Shown here: in pieces, positions 12,601 through 27,600 of the stretch
Layout: the number at the start of each line of letters is the position of its first letter
How positions within the stretch are numbered: position 1 is the stretch's first letter
Origin: Aradus depressus
Taxonomy: Eukaryota; Arthropoda; Insecta; Hemiptera; Aradidae
Direction of reading: 5' to 3'
NCBI GenBank assembly: GCA_963662175.1
Contig: OY759226.1
Coordinates: 24,970,446 to 25,034,445, forward strand
Length of the DNA stretch: 64,000 nucleotides
Notes under the pieces: generated by a model
The model's input: the letters and a program-made list of their open reading frames with translations, nothing else
What the model was told of the DNA's origin: nothing
Database searches by the model: none
Made by a program: the position numbers and the translations under genes

Positions 12601-15600
12601 GGTTTTTAGTTTTAAATACGAAATTTGATGTCGATACATTCATTACATGGGCAGTTATAGGGATTTTTGTATTGAGCCCCCACCCCGGAACTCCCCCCTC
12701 ACCACGGCTGATATCGCTGAAATTTGACTGTTTATGTCCTCCGTGAATGTTTATCTTAAATACGAAATTTGATTTTGATACATTCATTACATCGGCAGTT
12801 ATTAGGATTTTTAAATTCAGATTCGCGTATCTACCCATTCTCTTCCACCGGCTTCTATACTTCTATGCTGAAACGGGGTTTGTTAGTATGTTTATAACAG
12901 CATCACGCCCAAACGGCTGGACGGATATTCATGAAATTTCACATGTAGCATCCTTCCAAGACCGATTGAATAATAGGCTATGTGGCGTCCCAAAATTTCG
13001 AACGGGAGGGGGGGTTGTAAGAAGGGGCTAAGCATAAAAATAGTGGTTACTCATTGATTAATGGTCGGATTGTCATGAAATTTCATATGTAGTATTCCTG
13101 AAGGCTAAATAGAAAAACAAAGTGTGCAACATCACAAAATTGCGAAAGGGAGGGGGGTTGTGGATTTTTGAACTGAGCCCCCCCCCCCCCCCCCCCGGAA
13201 CTCCCCCCTCCTATCAGCCGATATCGCTGCAATTTGACTGGCTATGTCCCAAGTGGATTTTAGTTTTAAATACGAAATTTGATGTCGATACATTCATAAC
13301 ATCGGCAGTTATTAGGATTTTTGAATTGAACCCCCACCCCGGAACTCCCCCCTCCCCTCAGCCGATATCGCTGAAATTTGACTGTTTATGTCCTCCGTGA
13401 ATGTTAATCTTAAATACGAAATTTGATTTTGATACATTCATTACATCGGCAGTTATTAGGATTTTTAAATTCAGATTCGCGTATCTACCCATTCTCTTCC
13501 ACCGGCTTCTATACTTCTATGCTGAAACGGGGTTTGTTAGTATGTTTATAACAGCATCACGCCCAAACGGCTGGAAGGATATTCATGAAATTTCACATGT
13601 AGCATCCTTCCAAGACCGATTGAATAATAGGCTATGTGGCGTCCCAAAATTTCGAACGGGAGGGGGGGTTGTAAGAAGGGGCTAAGCATAAAAATAGTGG
13701 TTACTCATTGATTAATGGTCGGATTGTCATGAAATTTCATATGTAGTATTCCTGAAGGCTAAATAGAAAAACAAAGTGTGCAACATCACAAAATTGCGAA
13801 AGGGAGGGGGGTTGTGGATTTTTGAACTGAGCCCCCCCCCCCCCCGGAACTCCCCCCTCCTATCAGCCGATATCGCTGCAATTTGACTGGCTATGTCCCA
13901 AGTGGATTTTAGTTTTAAATACGAAATTTGATGTCGATACATTCATAACATCGGCAGTTATTAGGATTTTTGAATTGAGCCCCCACCCCGGAACTCCCCC
14001 CTCCCCTCAGCCGATATCGCTGAAATTTGACTGGTTATGTCCTAAGTGGATTTTAGTTTTGAATACGAAATTTAATGTCGATACATTTATTACATGGGCA
14101 GTTATTGGAATTTTGGAATTGAGCCCCCACCCCGGAACACCCCCCTCCCCTCGGCCGATATCGCTGAAATCTGACTGTTTATGTCCTCCGTGAATGTTAA
14201 TTTTAAATACGAAATTTGATGTTGATACATTCATTACATCGGCAGTTATTGGGATTTTTAAATTCAGATTCGCTTATCTACCCATTCTCTTCCACCGGTT
14301 TCTATACTTTTATGCTGAAACGGGGTTTGTTTGTATGTTTATACCACCATCACGCCCAAACGGCTGGACGGATTCATAAAACTTCACATGTAGCATCCTT
14401 TCAAGACCGATTGAATAATAGGCTGTGTGGCGTCCCAAAATTTCGAACGGGAGGGGGGGTTGTAAGAAGGGGCTAAGCATAAAAATAGTGCTAACTCATT
14501 GATTAATGGTCGGATTGTCATGAAATTTCATATGTAGTATTCTTGAAGGCTAAATAGAAAAAAAAGTGTGCAACATCACAAAATTGCGAACAGGAGGGGG
14601 GTTGTGGATTTTTGAACTGAGCCCCCCCCCCCCCCCCCGGAACTCCCCCCTCCCCTCAGCCGATATCGCTGAAATTTGACTGGGTTTGTCCTAAGTGGAT
14701 TTTAGTTTTAAATACGAAATTTGATGTCGATACATTCATTACATGTGCAGTTATTGGAATTTTTGAATTGAGCCCCCACCCCGGAACTTCCCCCTCCCCT
14801 CGGCCGATATCGCTGAAATTTGACTGTTTATGTCCTCCATGAATGTTAATTTTAAATACGAAATTTGATGTTGATACGTTCATTACATCGGCAGTTATTG
14901 GGATGTTTAAATTCATATTCGCTTATCTACCCATTCTCTTCCACGGGCTTCTTTACTTTTATGCTGAAACGGGGTTTGTTTGTGGGTTTATACCAGCATC
15001 ACGCCCAAACGGCTGGACGGATATTCATGAAATTTCACATGTTGCATCCTTCCAAGACCGATTGAATAATAGGCTATGTGGCGTCCCAAAATTTCGAACG
15101 GGAGGGGGGGTTGTAAGAAGGGGCTAAGCATAAAAATAGTCCTAACTCATTGATTAATGGTCGGATTGTCATGAAATTTCATATGTAGTATTCCTGAAGG
15201 CTAAATAGAAAAACAAAGTGTGCAACATCACAAAATTGCTAAAGGGAGGGGGGTTGTGGATTTTTGAACTGAGCCCCCCCCCCCCCCGGAACTCCCCCCT
15301 CCCCCCAGCCGATATCTCTGAAACTTGACTGGCTATGTCCTAAGTGGATTTTAGTTTTAAATACAAAATTTGATGTCGTTACATCCATTACATCGGCAGT
15401 TAGTACGATTTTTGAATTGAGCCCCCACCCCGGAACTCCCCCCTCCCCGCAGCCGAGATCGCTTAAATTTGACTGGTTATGTCCTAAGTGGATTTTAGTT
15501 TTAAATACAAAATTTGATGTCGATACATTCATTACATCGGCAGTTATTAGGATTTTTGAATTGAGCCCCCACCCCGGAACATCCCCCTCCCCTCGGCCGA

Positions 15601-18600
15601 TATCGCTGAAATTTGACTGTTTATGTCCGCCATGAATGTTAATTTTAAATACGAAATTCGATTTTGATACATTCATTACATCGGCAGTTATTGGGATTTT
15701 TAAATTCAGATTCGCTTATCTACCCATTCTCTTCCACCTGCTTCTATACTTCTATGCTGAAACGGGGTTTGTTAGTATGTTTATAACAGCATCACGCCCA
15801 AACGGCTGGACGGATATTTATGAAATTTCACATGTAGCATCCTTTCAAGACCGACTGAATAATAGGCTATGTGGCGTCCCAAAATTTCGAAGGGGAGGGG
15901 GGGTTGTAAGAAGGGGCTAAGCATAAAAATAGTGCTAACTCATTGATTAATGGTCGGATTGTCATGAAATTTCATATGTAGTATCCTTGAAGGCTAAATA
16001 GAAAGAAAAAAGTGTGCAACATCACAAAATTGGGAAAGGGAAGGGGGTTGTGGATTTTTGAACTGAGCCCACCCTCCCCGGAACTCCCCCCTCCCCTCAG
16101 CCGATATCGCTGAAACTTGACTGGCTATGTCCTAAGTGGATTTTAGTTTTAAATACGAAATTTGATGTCGATACATTCATTACATCGGCAGTTATTAGGA
16201 TTTTTGCATTGAGCCCCCACCCCGGAACTTCCCCCTCCCCTCGGCCGATATCGCTGAAATCTGACTGTTTATGTCCTCCGTGAATGTTAATTTTAAATAC
16301 GAAATTTGATGTCGATACATTCATTACATGGGCAGTTATTAGGATTTTTGAATTGAGCGCCCACCCCGGAACTCCCCCCTCCCCTCGGCCGATATCGCTG
16401 AAATTTGACTGTTTATGTCCTCCGTGAATGTTAATTTCAAATACGAAATTTGATTTTGATACATTCATTACATCGGCAGTTATTGGGATTTTTAAATTCA
16501 GATTCGCTTATCTACCCATTCTCTTCCACCTGCTTCTATACTTCTATGCTGAAACGGGGTTTGTTAGTATGTTTATAACAGCATCACGCCCAAACGGCTG
16601 GACGGATATTTATGAAATTTCACATGTAGCATCCTTTCAAGACCGACTGAATAATAGGCTATGTGGCGTCCCAAAATTTCGAACGGGAGGGGGGGTTGTA
16701 AGAAGGGGCTAAGCATAAAAATAGTGCTAACTCATTGATTAATGGTCGGATTGTCATGAAATTTCATATGTAGTATCCTTGAAGGCTAAATAGAAAGAAA
16801 AAAGTGTGCAACATCACAAAATTGCGAACGGGAGGGGGTTGTGGATTTTTGAACTGAGCCCCCTCCCCCCCGGAACTCCCCCCTCCTATCAGCCGATATC
16901 GCTGAAACTTGACTGGCTATGTCCTAAGTGGATTTTAGTTTTAAATACGAAATTTGATGTCGATACATTCATTACATCGGCAGCTATTAGGATTTTTGAA
17001 TTGAGCCCCCACCCCGGAACTCCCCCCTCCCCTCAGCCGATATCGCTGAAATTTGACTGGTTATGTCCTAAGTGGATTTTAGTTTTAAATACAAAATTTG
17101 ATGTCGATACATTCATTACATCGGCAGTTATTAGGATTTTTGAATTGACCCCCCACTCTGGAACTCCCCCCTCCCCTCGGCCGATATCGCTGAAATTTGA
17201 CTGTTTATGTCCTCCATGAATTTTAATTTTAAATACGAAATTAGATTTTGATACATTCATTACATCGGCAGTTATTGGGATTTTTAAATTCAGATTCGCT
17301 TATCTACCCATTCTCTTCCACCGGGTTCTATACTTCTATGCTGAAACGGGGTTTGTTAGTATGTTTATACCAGCATCACGCCCAAACGGCTGGACGGATA
17401 TTTATGAAATTTCACATGTAGCATCCTTTCAAGACCGATTGAATAATAGGCTATGTGGCGTCCCAAAATTTCGAACGGGAGGGGGGGTTGTAAGAAGGAG
17501 CTAAGAATAAAAATAGTGCTAACTCATTGATTAATGGTCGGATTGTCATGAAATTTCATATGTAGTATTCTTGAAGGCTAAATAGAAAGAAAAAAGTGTG
17601 CAACATCACAAAATTGCGAACGGGAGGGGGTTGTGGATTTTTGAACTGAGCCCCCTCCCCCCCGGAACTCCCCCCTCCTATCAGCCGATATCGCTGAAAC
17701 TTGACTGGCTATGTCCTTAGTGGATTTTAGTTTTAAATACGAAATTTGATGTCGATACATTCATTACATCGGCAGCTATTAGGATTTTTGAATTGACCCC
17801 CCACCCCGGAACTCCCCCCTCCCCTCGGCCGATATCGCTGAAATTTGACTGTTTATGTCCTCCGTGAATGTTTATTTTAAATACGAAATTTGATTTTGAT
17901 ACATTCATTACATCGGCAGTTATTGGGATTTTTAAATTCAGATTGGCTTATCTACCCATTCTCTTCCACCGGCTTCTATACTTTTATGCTTAAACGGGGT
18001 TTGTTTGTATGTTTATACCAGCATCACGCCCAAACGGCTGGACGGATATTCATAAAACTTCACATGTAGCATCCTTTCAAGACCGATTGAATAATAGGCT
18101 ATGTGGCGTCCCAAAATTTCGAACGGGAGGGGGGGATGTAGGAAGGGGCTAAGGATAAAAATAGTGCTAACTCATTGATTAATGGTCGGATTGTCATGAA
18201 ATTTCATATGTAGTATCCTTGAAGGCTAAATAGAAAACAAAAGTGTGCAACATCACAAAATTGGGAAAGGGAAGGGGGTTGTGGATTTTTGAACTGAGCC
18301 CCCCCTCCCCGGAACTCCCCCCTCTTCTCAGCCGATATCGCTGAAATTTGACTGGTTATGTCCTAAGTGGATTTTAGTTTTAAATACGAAATTTAATGTC
18401 GATACATTTATTACATGGGCAGTTATTGGAATTTTTGAATTGAGCCCCCAACCCGGAACTCCCCCCTCCCCTCGGCCGATATCGCTGAAATTTGACTGTT
18501 TATGTCCTCCGTGAATGTTAATTTTAAATACGAAATTTGATGTTGATACATTCATTACATCGGCAGTTATTGGGTTTTTTAAATTCATATTCGCTTATCT

Positions 18601-21600
18601 ACCCATTCTCTTCCATGGGCTTCTTTACTTCTATGCTGAAACGGGGTTTGTTTGTGGGTTTATACCAGCATCACGCCCAAACGGCTGGACGGATATTCAT
18701 GAAATTTCACATGTTGCATCCTTTCAAGACCGATTGAATAATAGGCTATGTGGCGTCCCAAAATTTCGAACGGGAGGGGGGGTTGTAAGAAGGGGCTAAG
18801 CATAAAAATAGTGCTAACTCATTGATTAATGGTCGGATTGTCATGAAATTTCATATGTAGTATTCTTGAAGGCTAAATAGAAAAAAAAGTGTGCAACATC
18901 ACAAAATTGCGAACAGGAGGGGGGTTGTGGATTTTTGAACTGAGCCCCCCCCCCCCCCCCCGGAACTCCCCCCTCCCCTCAGCCGATATCGCTGAAATTT
19001 GACTGGGTTTGTCCTAAGTGGATTTTAGTTTTAAATACGAAATTTGATGTCGATACATTCATTACATGTGCAGTTATTGGAATTTTTGAATTGAGCCCCC
19101 ACCCCGGAACTCCCCCCTCCCCTCGGCCGATAACGCTGAAATTTGACTGTTTATGTCCTCCGTGAATGTTTATTTTAAATACGAAATTTGATGTTGATAC
19201 GTTCATTACATCGGCAGTTATTGGGATGTTTAAATTCATATTCGCTTATCTACCCATTCTCTTCCACGGGCTTCTTTACTTCTATGCTGAAACGGGGTTT
19301 GTTTGTGGGTTTATACCAGCATCACGCCCAAACGGCTTGACGGATATTCATGAAATTTCACATGTTGCATCCTTCCAAGACCGATTGAATAATAGGCTAT
19401 GTGGCGTCCCAAAATTTCGAACGGGAGGGGGGGTTGTAAGAAGGGGCTAAGCATAAAAATAGTCCTAACTCATTGATTAATGGTCGGATTGTCATGAAAT
19501 TTCATATGTAGTATTCCTGAAGGCTAAATAGAAAAACAAAGTGTGCAACATCACAAAATTGCGAAAGGGAGGGGGGTTGTGGATTTTTGAATTGAGCCCC
19601 CACCCCGGAACTCCCCCCTCCCCTCAGCCGAGATCGCTTAAATTTGACTGGTTATGTCCTAAGTGGATTTTAGTTTTAAATACAAAATTTGATGTCGATA
19701 CATTCATTACATCGGCAGTTATTAGGATTTTTGAATTGAGCCCCCACCCCGGAACTTCCCCCTCCCCTCGGCCGATATCGCTGAAATTTGACTGTTTATG
19801 TCCTCCATGAATGTTAATTTTAAATACGAAATTTGATTTTGATACATTCATTACATCGGCAGTTATTGGGATTTTTAAATTCAGATTCACTTATCTACCC
19901 ATTCTCTTCCACCGGCTTCTATACTTCTATGCTGAAACGGGGTTTCTTTGTATGTTTATACCAGCATCACGCCCAAACGGCTGGACGGATATTTATGAAA
20001 TTTCACATGTAGCATCCTTTCAAGACCGATTGAATAATAGGCTATGTGGCGTCCCAAAATTTCGAACGGGAGGGGGGGTGTAAGAAGGGGCTAAGCATAA
20101 AAATAGTGCTAACTCATTGATTAATGGTCGGATTGTCATGAAATTTCATATGTAGTATCCTTGAAGGCTAAATAGAAAACAAAAGTGTGCAACATCACAA
20201 AATTGCGAAAGGGAGGGGGGTTGTGGATTTTTGAACTGAGCCCCCCCCCCCGGAACTCCCCCCTCCCCTCAGCCGATATCGCTGAAACGTGACTGGCTAT
20301 GTCCTAAGTGGATTTTAGTTTTAAATACGAAATTTGATGTCGATACATTCATTACATCGGCAGCTATTAGGATTTTTGAATTGACCCCCCACCCCGGAAC
20401 TCCCCCCTCCCCTCGGCCGATATCGCTGAAATTTGACTGTTTATGTCCTCCGTGAATGTTTATTTTAAATACGAAATTTGATTTTGATACATTCATTACA
20501 TCGGCAGTTATTGGGATTTTTAAATTCAGATTGGCTTATCTACCCATTCTCTTCCACCGGCTTCTATACTTTTATGCTGAAACGGGGTTTGTTTGTATGT
20601 TTATACCAGCATCACGCCCAAACGGCTGGACGGATATTCATAAAACTTCACATGTAGCATCCTTTCAAGACCGATTGAATAATAGGCTATGTGGCGTCCC
20701 AAAATTTTGAACGGGAGGGGGGGTTGTAAGAAGGGGCTAAGCATAAAATTAGTGCTAACTCATTGATTAATGGTCGGATTGTCATGAAATTTCATATGTA
20801 GTATCCTTGAAGGCTAAATAGAAAACAAAAGTGTGCAACATCACAAAATTGGGAAAGGGAAGGGGGTTGTGGATTTTTGAACTGAGCCCCCCCTCCCCGG
20901 AACTCCCCCCTCTTCTCAGCCGATATCGCTGAAATTTGACTGGTTATGTCCTAAGTGGATTTTAGTTTTAAATACGAAATTTAATGTCGATACATTTATT
21001 ACATGGGCAGTTATTGGATTTTTTGAATTGAGCCCCCAACCCGGAACTCCCCCCTCCCCTCGGCCGATATCGCTGAAATTTGACTGTTTATGTCCTCCGT
21101 GAATGTTAATTTTAAATACGAAATTTGATGTTGATACATTCATTACATCGGCAGTTATTGGGTTTTTTAAATTCATATTCGCTTATCTACCCATTCTCTT
21201 CCATGGGCTTCTTTACTTCTATGCTGAAACGGGGTTTGTTTGTGGGTTTATACCAGCATCACGCCCAAACGGCTGGACGGATATTCATGAAATTTCACAT
21301 GTTGCATCCTTTCAAGACCGATTGAATAATAGGCTATGTGGCGTCCCAAAATTTCGAACGGGAGGGGGGGTTGTAAGAAGGGGCTAAGCATAAAAATAGT
21401 GCTAACTCATTGATTAATGGTCGGATTGTCATGAAATTTCATATGTAGTATTCTTGAAGGCTAAATAGAAAAAAAAGTGTGCAACATCACAAAATTGCGA
21501 ACAGGAGGGGGGTTGTGGATTTTTGAACTGAGCCCCCCCCCCCCCCCCCCCCGGAACTCCCCCCTCCCCTCAGCCGATATCGCTGAAATTTGACTGGGTT

Positions 21601-24600
21601 TGTCCTAAGTGGATTTTAGTTTTAAATACGAAATTTGATGTCGATACATTCATTACATGTGCAGTTATTGGAATTTTTGAATTGAGCCCCCACCCCGGAA
21701 CTCCCCCCTCCCCTCGGCCGATATCGCTGAAATTTGACTGTTTATGTCCTCCGTGAATGTTAATTTTAAATACGAAATTTGATTTTGATACATTCATTAC
21801 ATCGGCAGTTATTGGGATTTTTAAATTCAGATTCGCTTATCTACCCATTCTCTTCCACCTGCTTCTATACTTCTATGCTGAAACGGGGTTTGTTAGTATG
21901 TTTATAACAGCATCACGCCCAAACGGCTGGACGGATATTTATGAAATTTCACATGTAGCATCCCTTCAAGACCGACTGAATAATAGGCTATGTGGCGTCC
22001 CAAAATTTCGAAGGGGAGGGGGGGTTGTAAGAAGGGGCTAAGCATAAAAATAGTGCTAACTCATTGATTAATGGTCGGATTGTCATGAAATTTCATATGT
22101 AGTATCCTTGAAGGCTAAATAGAAAGAAAAAAGTGTGCAACATCACAAAATTGGGAAAGGGAAGGGGGTTGTGGATTTTTGAACTGAGCCCCCCCCTCCC
22201 CGGAACTCCCCCCTCCCCCTCAGCCGATATCGCTGAAACTTGACTGGCTATGTCCTAAGTGGATTTTAGTTTTAAATACGAAATTTGATGTCGATACATT
22301 CATTACATCGGCAGTTATTAGGATTTTTGAATTGAGCCCCCACCCCGGAACTCCCCCCTCCCCTCAGCCGATATCGCTGAAATTTGACTGGTTATGTCCT
22401 AAGTGGATTTTAGTTTTAAATACAAAATTTGATGTCGATACATTCATTACATCGGCAGTTATTAGGATTTTTGAATTGAGCAACCACCCCGGAACTTCCC
22501 CCTCCCCTCGGCCGATATCGCTGAAATTTGACTGTTTATGTCCTCCATGAATGTTAATTTTAAATACGAAATTTGATTTTGATACATTCATTACATCGGC
22601 AGTTATTGGGATTTTTAAATTCAGATTCGCTTATCTACCCATTCTCTTCCACCGGCTTCTATACTTCTATGCTGAAACGGGGTTTGTTTGTATGTTTATA
22701 CCAGCATCACGCCCAAACGGCTGGACGGATATTTATGAAATTTCACATGTAGCATCCTTTCAAGACCGATTGAATAATAGGCTATGTGGCGTCCCAAAAT
22801 TTCGAACGGGAGGGGGGGTTGTAAGAAGGGGCTAAGCATAAAAATAGTGCTAACTCATTGATTAATGGTCGGATTGTCATGAAATTTCATATGTAGTATC
22901 CTTGAAGGCTAAATAGAAAACAAAAGTGTGCAACATCACAAAATTGCGAAAGGGAGGGGGGTTGTGGATTTTTGAACTGAGCCCCCCCCCCGGAACTCCC
23001 CCCTCCCCTCAGCCGATATCGCTGAAACGTGACTGGCTATGTCCTAAGTGGATTTTAGTTTTAAATACGAAATTTGATGTCGATACATTCATTACATCGG
23101 CAGTTATTAGGATTTTTGAATTGAGCCCCCAACCGGAACTCCCCCCTCCCCCCAGCCGATATCGCTGAAATTTGACTGGTTATGTACTAAGTGGATTTTA
23201 GTTTTAAATACGAAATTTGATGTCGAAACATTCATTACATCGGCAGTTATTTGGATTTTCGAATTGACCCCCCACCCCGGAACTCCCCTCTCCCCTCGGC
23301 CGATATCGCTGAAATCTGACTGTTTATGTCCTCCGTGAATGTTAATTTTAAATACGAAATTTGATGTCGATACATTCATTACATGGGCAGTTATTAGGAT
23401 TTTTGAATTGAGAGCCCACCCCGGAACTCCCCCCTCCCCTCGGCCGATATCGCTGAAATTTGACTGTTTATGTCCTCCGTGAATGTTAATTTTAAATACG
23501 AAATTTGATTTTGATACATTCATTACATCGGCAGTTATTGGGATTTTTAAATTCAGATTCGCTTATCTACCCATTCTCTTCCACCTGCTTCTATACTTCT
23601 ATGCTGAAACGGGGTTTGTTAGTATGTTTATAACAGCATCACGCCCAAACGGCTGGACGGATATTTATGAAATTTCACATGTAGCATCCCTTCAAGACCG
23701 ACTGAATAATAGGCTATGTGGCGTCCCAAAATTTCGAAGGGGAGGGGGGGTTGTAAGAAGGGGCTAAGCATAAAAATAGTGCTAACTCATTGATTAATGG
23801 TCGGATTGTCATGAAATTTCATATGTAGTATCCTTGAAGGCTAAATAGAAAGAAAAAAGTGTGCAACATCACAAAATTGGGAAAGGGAAGGGGGTTGTGG
23901 ATTTTTGAACTGAGCCCCCCCTCCCCGGAACTCCCCCCTCCCCTCAGCCGATATCGCTGAAACTTGACTGGCTATGTCCTAAGTGGATTTTAGTTTTAAA
24001 TACGAAATTTGATGTCGATACATTCATTACATCGGCAGTTATTAGGATTTTTGAATTGAGCCCCCACCCCGGAACTCCCCCCTCCCCTCAGCCGATATCG
24101 CTGAAATTTGACTGGTTATGTCCTAAGTGGATTTTAGTTTTAAATACAAAATTTGATGTCGATACATTCATTACATCGGCAGTTATTAGGATTTTTGAAT
24201 TGAGCAACCACCCCGGAACTTCCCCCTCCCCTCGGCCGATATCGCTGAAATTTGACTGTTTATGTCCTCCATGAATGTTAATTTTAAATACGAAATTTGA
24301 TTTTGATACATTCATTACATCGGCAGTTATTGGGATTTTTAAATTCAGATTCGCTTATCTACCCATTCTCTTCCACCGGCTTCTATACTTCTATGCTGAA
24401 ACGGGGTTTGTTTGTATGTTTATACCAGCATCACGCCCAAACGGCTGGACGGATATTTATGAAATTTCACATGTAGCATCCTTTCAAGACCGATTGAATA
24501 ATAGGCTATGTGGCGTCCCAAAATTTCGAACGGGAGGGGGGGTTGTAAGAAGGGGCTAAGCATAAAAATAGTGCTAACTCATTGATTAATGGTCGGTTTG

Positions 24601-27600
24601 TCATGAAATTTCATATGTAGTATCCTTGAAGGCTAAATAGAAAACAAATGTGTGCAACATCACAAAATTGCGAAAGGGAGGGGGGTTGTGGATTTTCGAA
24701 CTGAGCCCCCCCCCGGAACTCCCCCCTCCCCTCAGCCGATATCGCTGAAACTTGACTGGCTATGTCCTAAGTGGATTTTAGTTTTAAATACGAAATTTGA
24801 TGTCGATACATTCATTACATCGGCAGTTATTAGGATTTTTGAATTGAGCCCCCAACCGGAACTCCCCCCTCCCCCCAGCCGATATCGCTGAAATTTGACT
24901 GGTTATGTCCTAAGTGGATTTTAGTTTTAAATACAAAATTTGATGTCGATACATTCATTACATCGGCAGTTATTAGGATTTTTGAATTGAGCCCCCACCC
25001 CGGAACTCCCCCCTCCCCTCGGCCGATATCGCTGAAATTTGACTGTTTATGTCCTCCATGAATGTTAATTTTAAATACGAAATTTGATTTTGATACATTC
25101 ATTACATCGGCAGTTATTGGGATTTTTAAATTCAGATTCGCTTATCTACCCATTCTCTTCCACCGGCTTCTATACTTCTATGCTGAGACGGGGTTTGTTT
25201 GTATGTTTATACCAGCATCACGCCTGAACGGCTGGACGGATATTTATGAAATTTCACATGTAGCATCCTTTCAAGACCGATTGAATAATAGGCTATGTGG
25301 CGTCCCAAAATTTCGAACGGGAGGGGGGGTTGTAAGAAGGGGCTAAGCATAAAAATAGTCCTAACTCATTGATTAATGGTCGGATTGTCATGAAATTTCA
25401 TATGTAGTATTCCTGAAGGCTAAATAGAAAAACAAAGTGTGCAACATCACAAAATTGCGAAAGGGAGGGGGGTTGTGGATTTTTGAACTGAGCCCCCCCC
25501 CCCGGAACTCCCCCCTCCCCCCAGCCGATATCGCTGAAACTTGACTGGCTATGTCCTAAGTGGATTTTAGTTTTAAATACAAAATTTGATGTCGATACAT
25601 TCATTACATCGGCAGTTATTAGGATTTTTGAATTGAGCCCCCACCCCGGAACTCCCCCCTCCCCTCAGCCGAGATCGCTTAAATTTGACTGGTTATGTCC
25701 TAAGTGGATTTTAGTTTTAAATACAAAATTTGATGTCGATACATTCATTACATCGGCAGTTATTAGGATTTTTGAATTGAGCCCCCACCCCGGAACTCCC
25801 CCCTCCCCTCGGCCGATATCGCTGAAATTTGACTGTTCATGTCCTCCATGAATGTTAATTCTAAATACGAAATTTGATTTTGATACATTCATTACATCGG
25901 CAGTTATTGGGATTTTTAAATTCAGATTCGCTTATCTACCCATTCTCTTCCACCGGCTTCTATACTTCTATGCTGAAACGGGGTTTGTTTGTATGTTTAT
26001 ACCAGCATCACGCCTGAACGGCTGGACGGATATTTATGAAATTTCACATGTAGCATCCTTTCAAGACCGATTGAATAATAGGCTATGTGGCGTCCCAAAA
26101 TTTCAAACGGGAGGGGGGTTGTAAGAAGGGGCTAAGAATAAAAATAGTGCTAACTCATTGATTAATGGTCGGATTGTCATGAAATTTCATATGTAGTATT
26201 CTTGAAGGCTAAATAGAAAGAAAAAAGTGTGCAACATCACAAAATTGCGAACGGGAGGGGGTTGTGGATTTTTGAACTGAGCCCCCTCCCCCCCGGAACT
26301 CCCCCCTCCTATCAGCCGATATCGCTGAAACTTGACTGGCTATGTCCTAAGTGGATTTTAGTTTTAAATACGAAATTTGATATCGATACATTCATTACAT
26401 CGGCAGCTATTAGGATTTTTGAATTGACCCCCCACCCCGGAACTCCCCCCTCCCCTCGGCCGATATCGCTGAAATTTGACTGTTTATGTCCTCCATGAAT
26501 GTTAATTTTAAATACGAAATTTGATTTTGATACATTCATTACATCGGCAGTTATTGGGATTTTTAAATTCAGATTCGCTTATCTACCCATTCTCTTCCAC
26601 CGGCTTCTATACTTCTATGCTGAAACGGGGTTTGTTTGTATGTTTATACCAGCATCACGCCTGAACGGCTGGACGGATATTTATGAAATTTCACATGTAG
26701 CATCCTTTCAAGACCGATTGAATAATAGGCTATGTGGCGTCCCAAAATTTCAAACGGGAGGGGGGGTTGTAAGAAGGGGCTAAGAATAAAAATAGTGCTA
26801 ACTCATTGATTAATGGTCGGATTGTTTTGAAATTTCATATGTAGTATTCTTGAAGGCTAAATAGAAAGAAAAAAGTGTGCAACATCACAAAATTGCGAAC
26901 GGGAGGGGGTTGTGGATTTTTGAACTGAGCCCCCTCCCCCCCGGAACTCCCCCCTCCTATCAGCCGATATCGCTGAAACTTGACTGGCTATGTCCTAAGT
27001 GGATTTTAGTTTTAAATACGAAATTTGATGTCGATACATTCATTACATCGGCAGCTATTAGGATTTTTGAATTGACCCCCCACCCCGGAACTCCCCCCTC
27101 CCCTCGGCCGATATCGCTGAAATTTGACTGTTTATGTCCTCCGTGAATGTTTATTTTAAATACGAAATTTGATTTTGATACATTCATTACATCGGCAGTT
27201 ATTGGGATTTTTAAATTCAGATTGGCTTATCTACCCATTCTCTTCCACCGGCTTCTAACTTTTATGCTGAAACGGGGTTTGTTTGTATGTTTATACCAGC
27301 ATCACGCCCAAACGGCTGGACGGATATTTATGAAATTTCACATGTAGCATCCTTTCAAGACCGATTGAATAATAGGCTATGTGGCGTCCCAAAATTTCGA
27401 ACGGGAGGGGGGGTTGTAAGAAGGGGCTAAGCATAAAAATAGTCCTAACTCATTGATTAATGGTCGGATTGTCATGAAATTTCATATGTAGTATTCCTGA
27501 AGGCTAAATAGAAAAACAAAGTGTGCAACATCACAAAATTGCGAAAGGGAGGGGGGTTGTGGATTTTTGAACTGAGCCCCCCCCCCCGGAACTCCCCCCT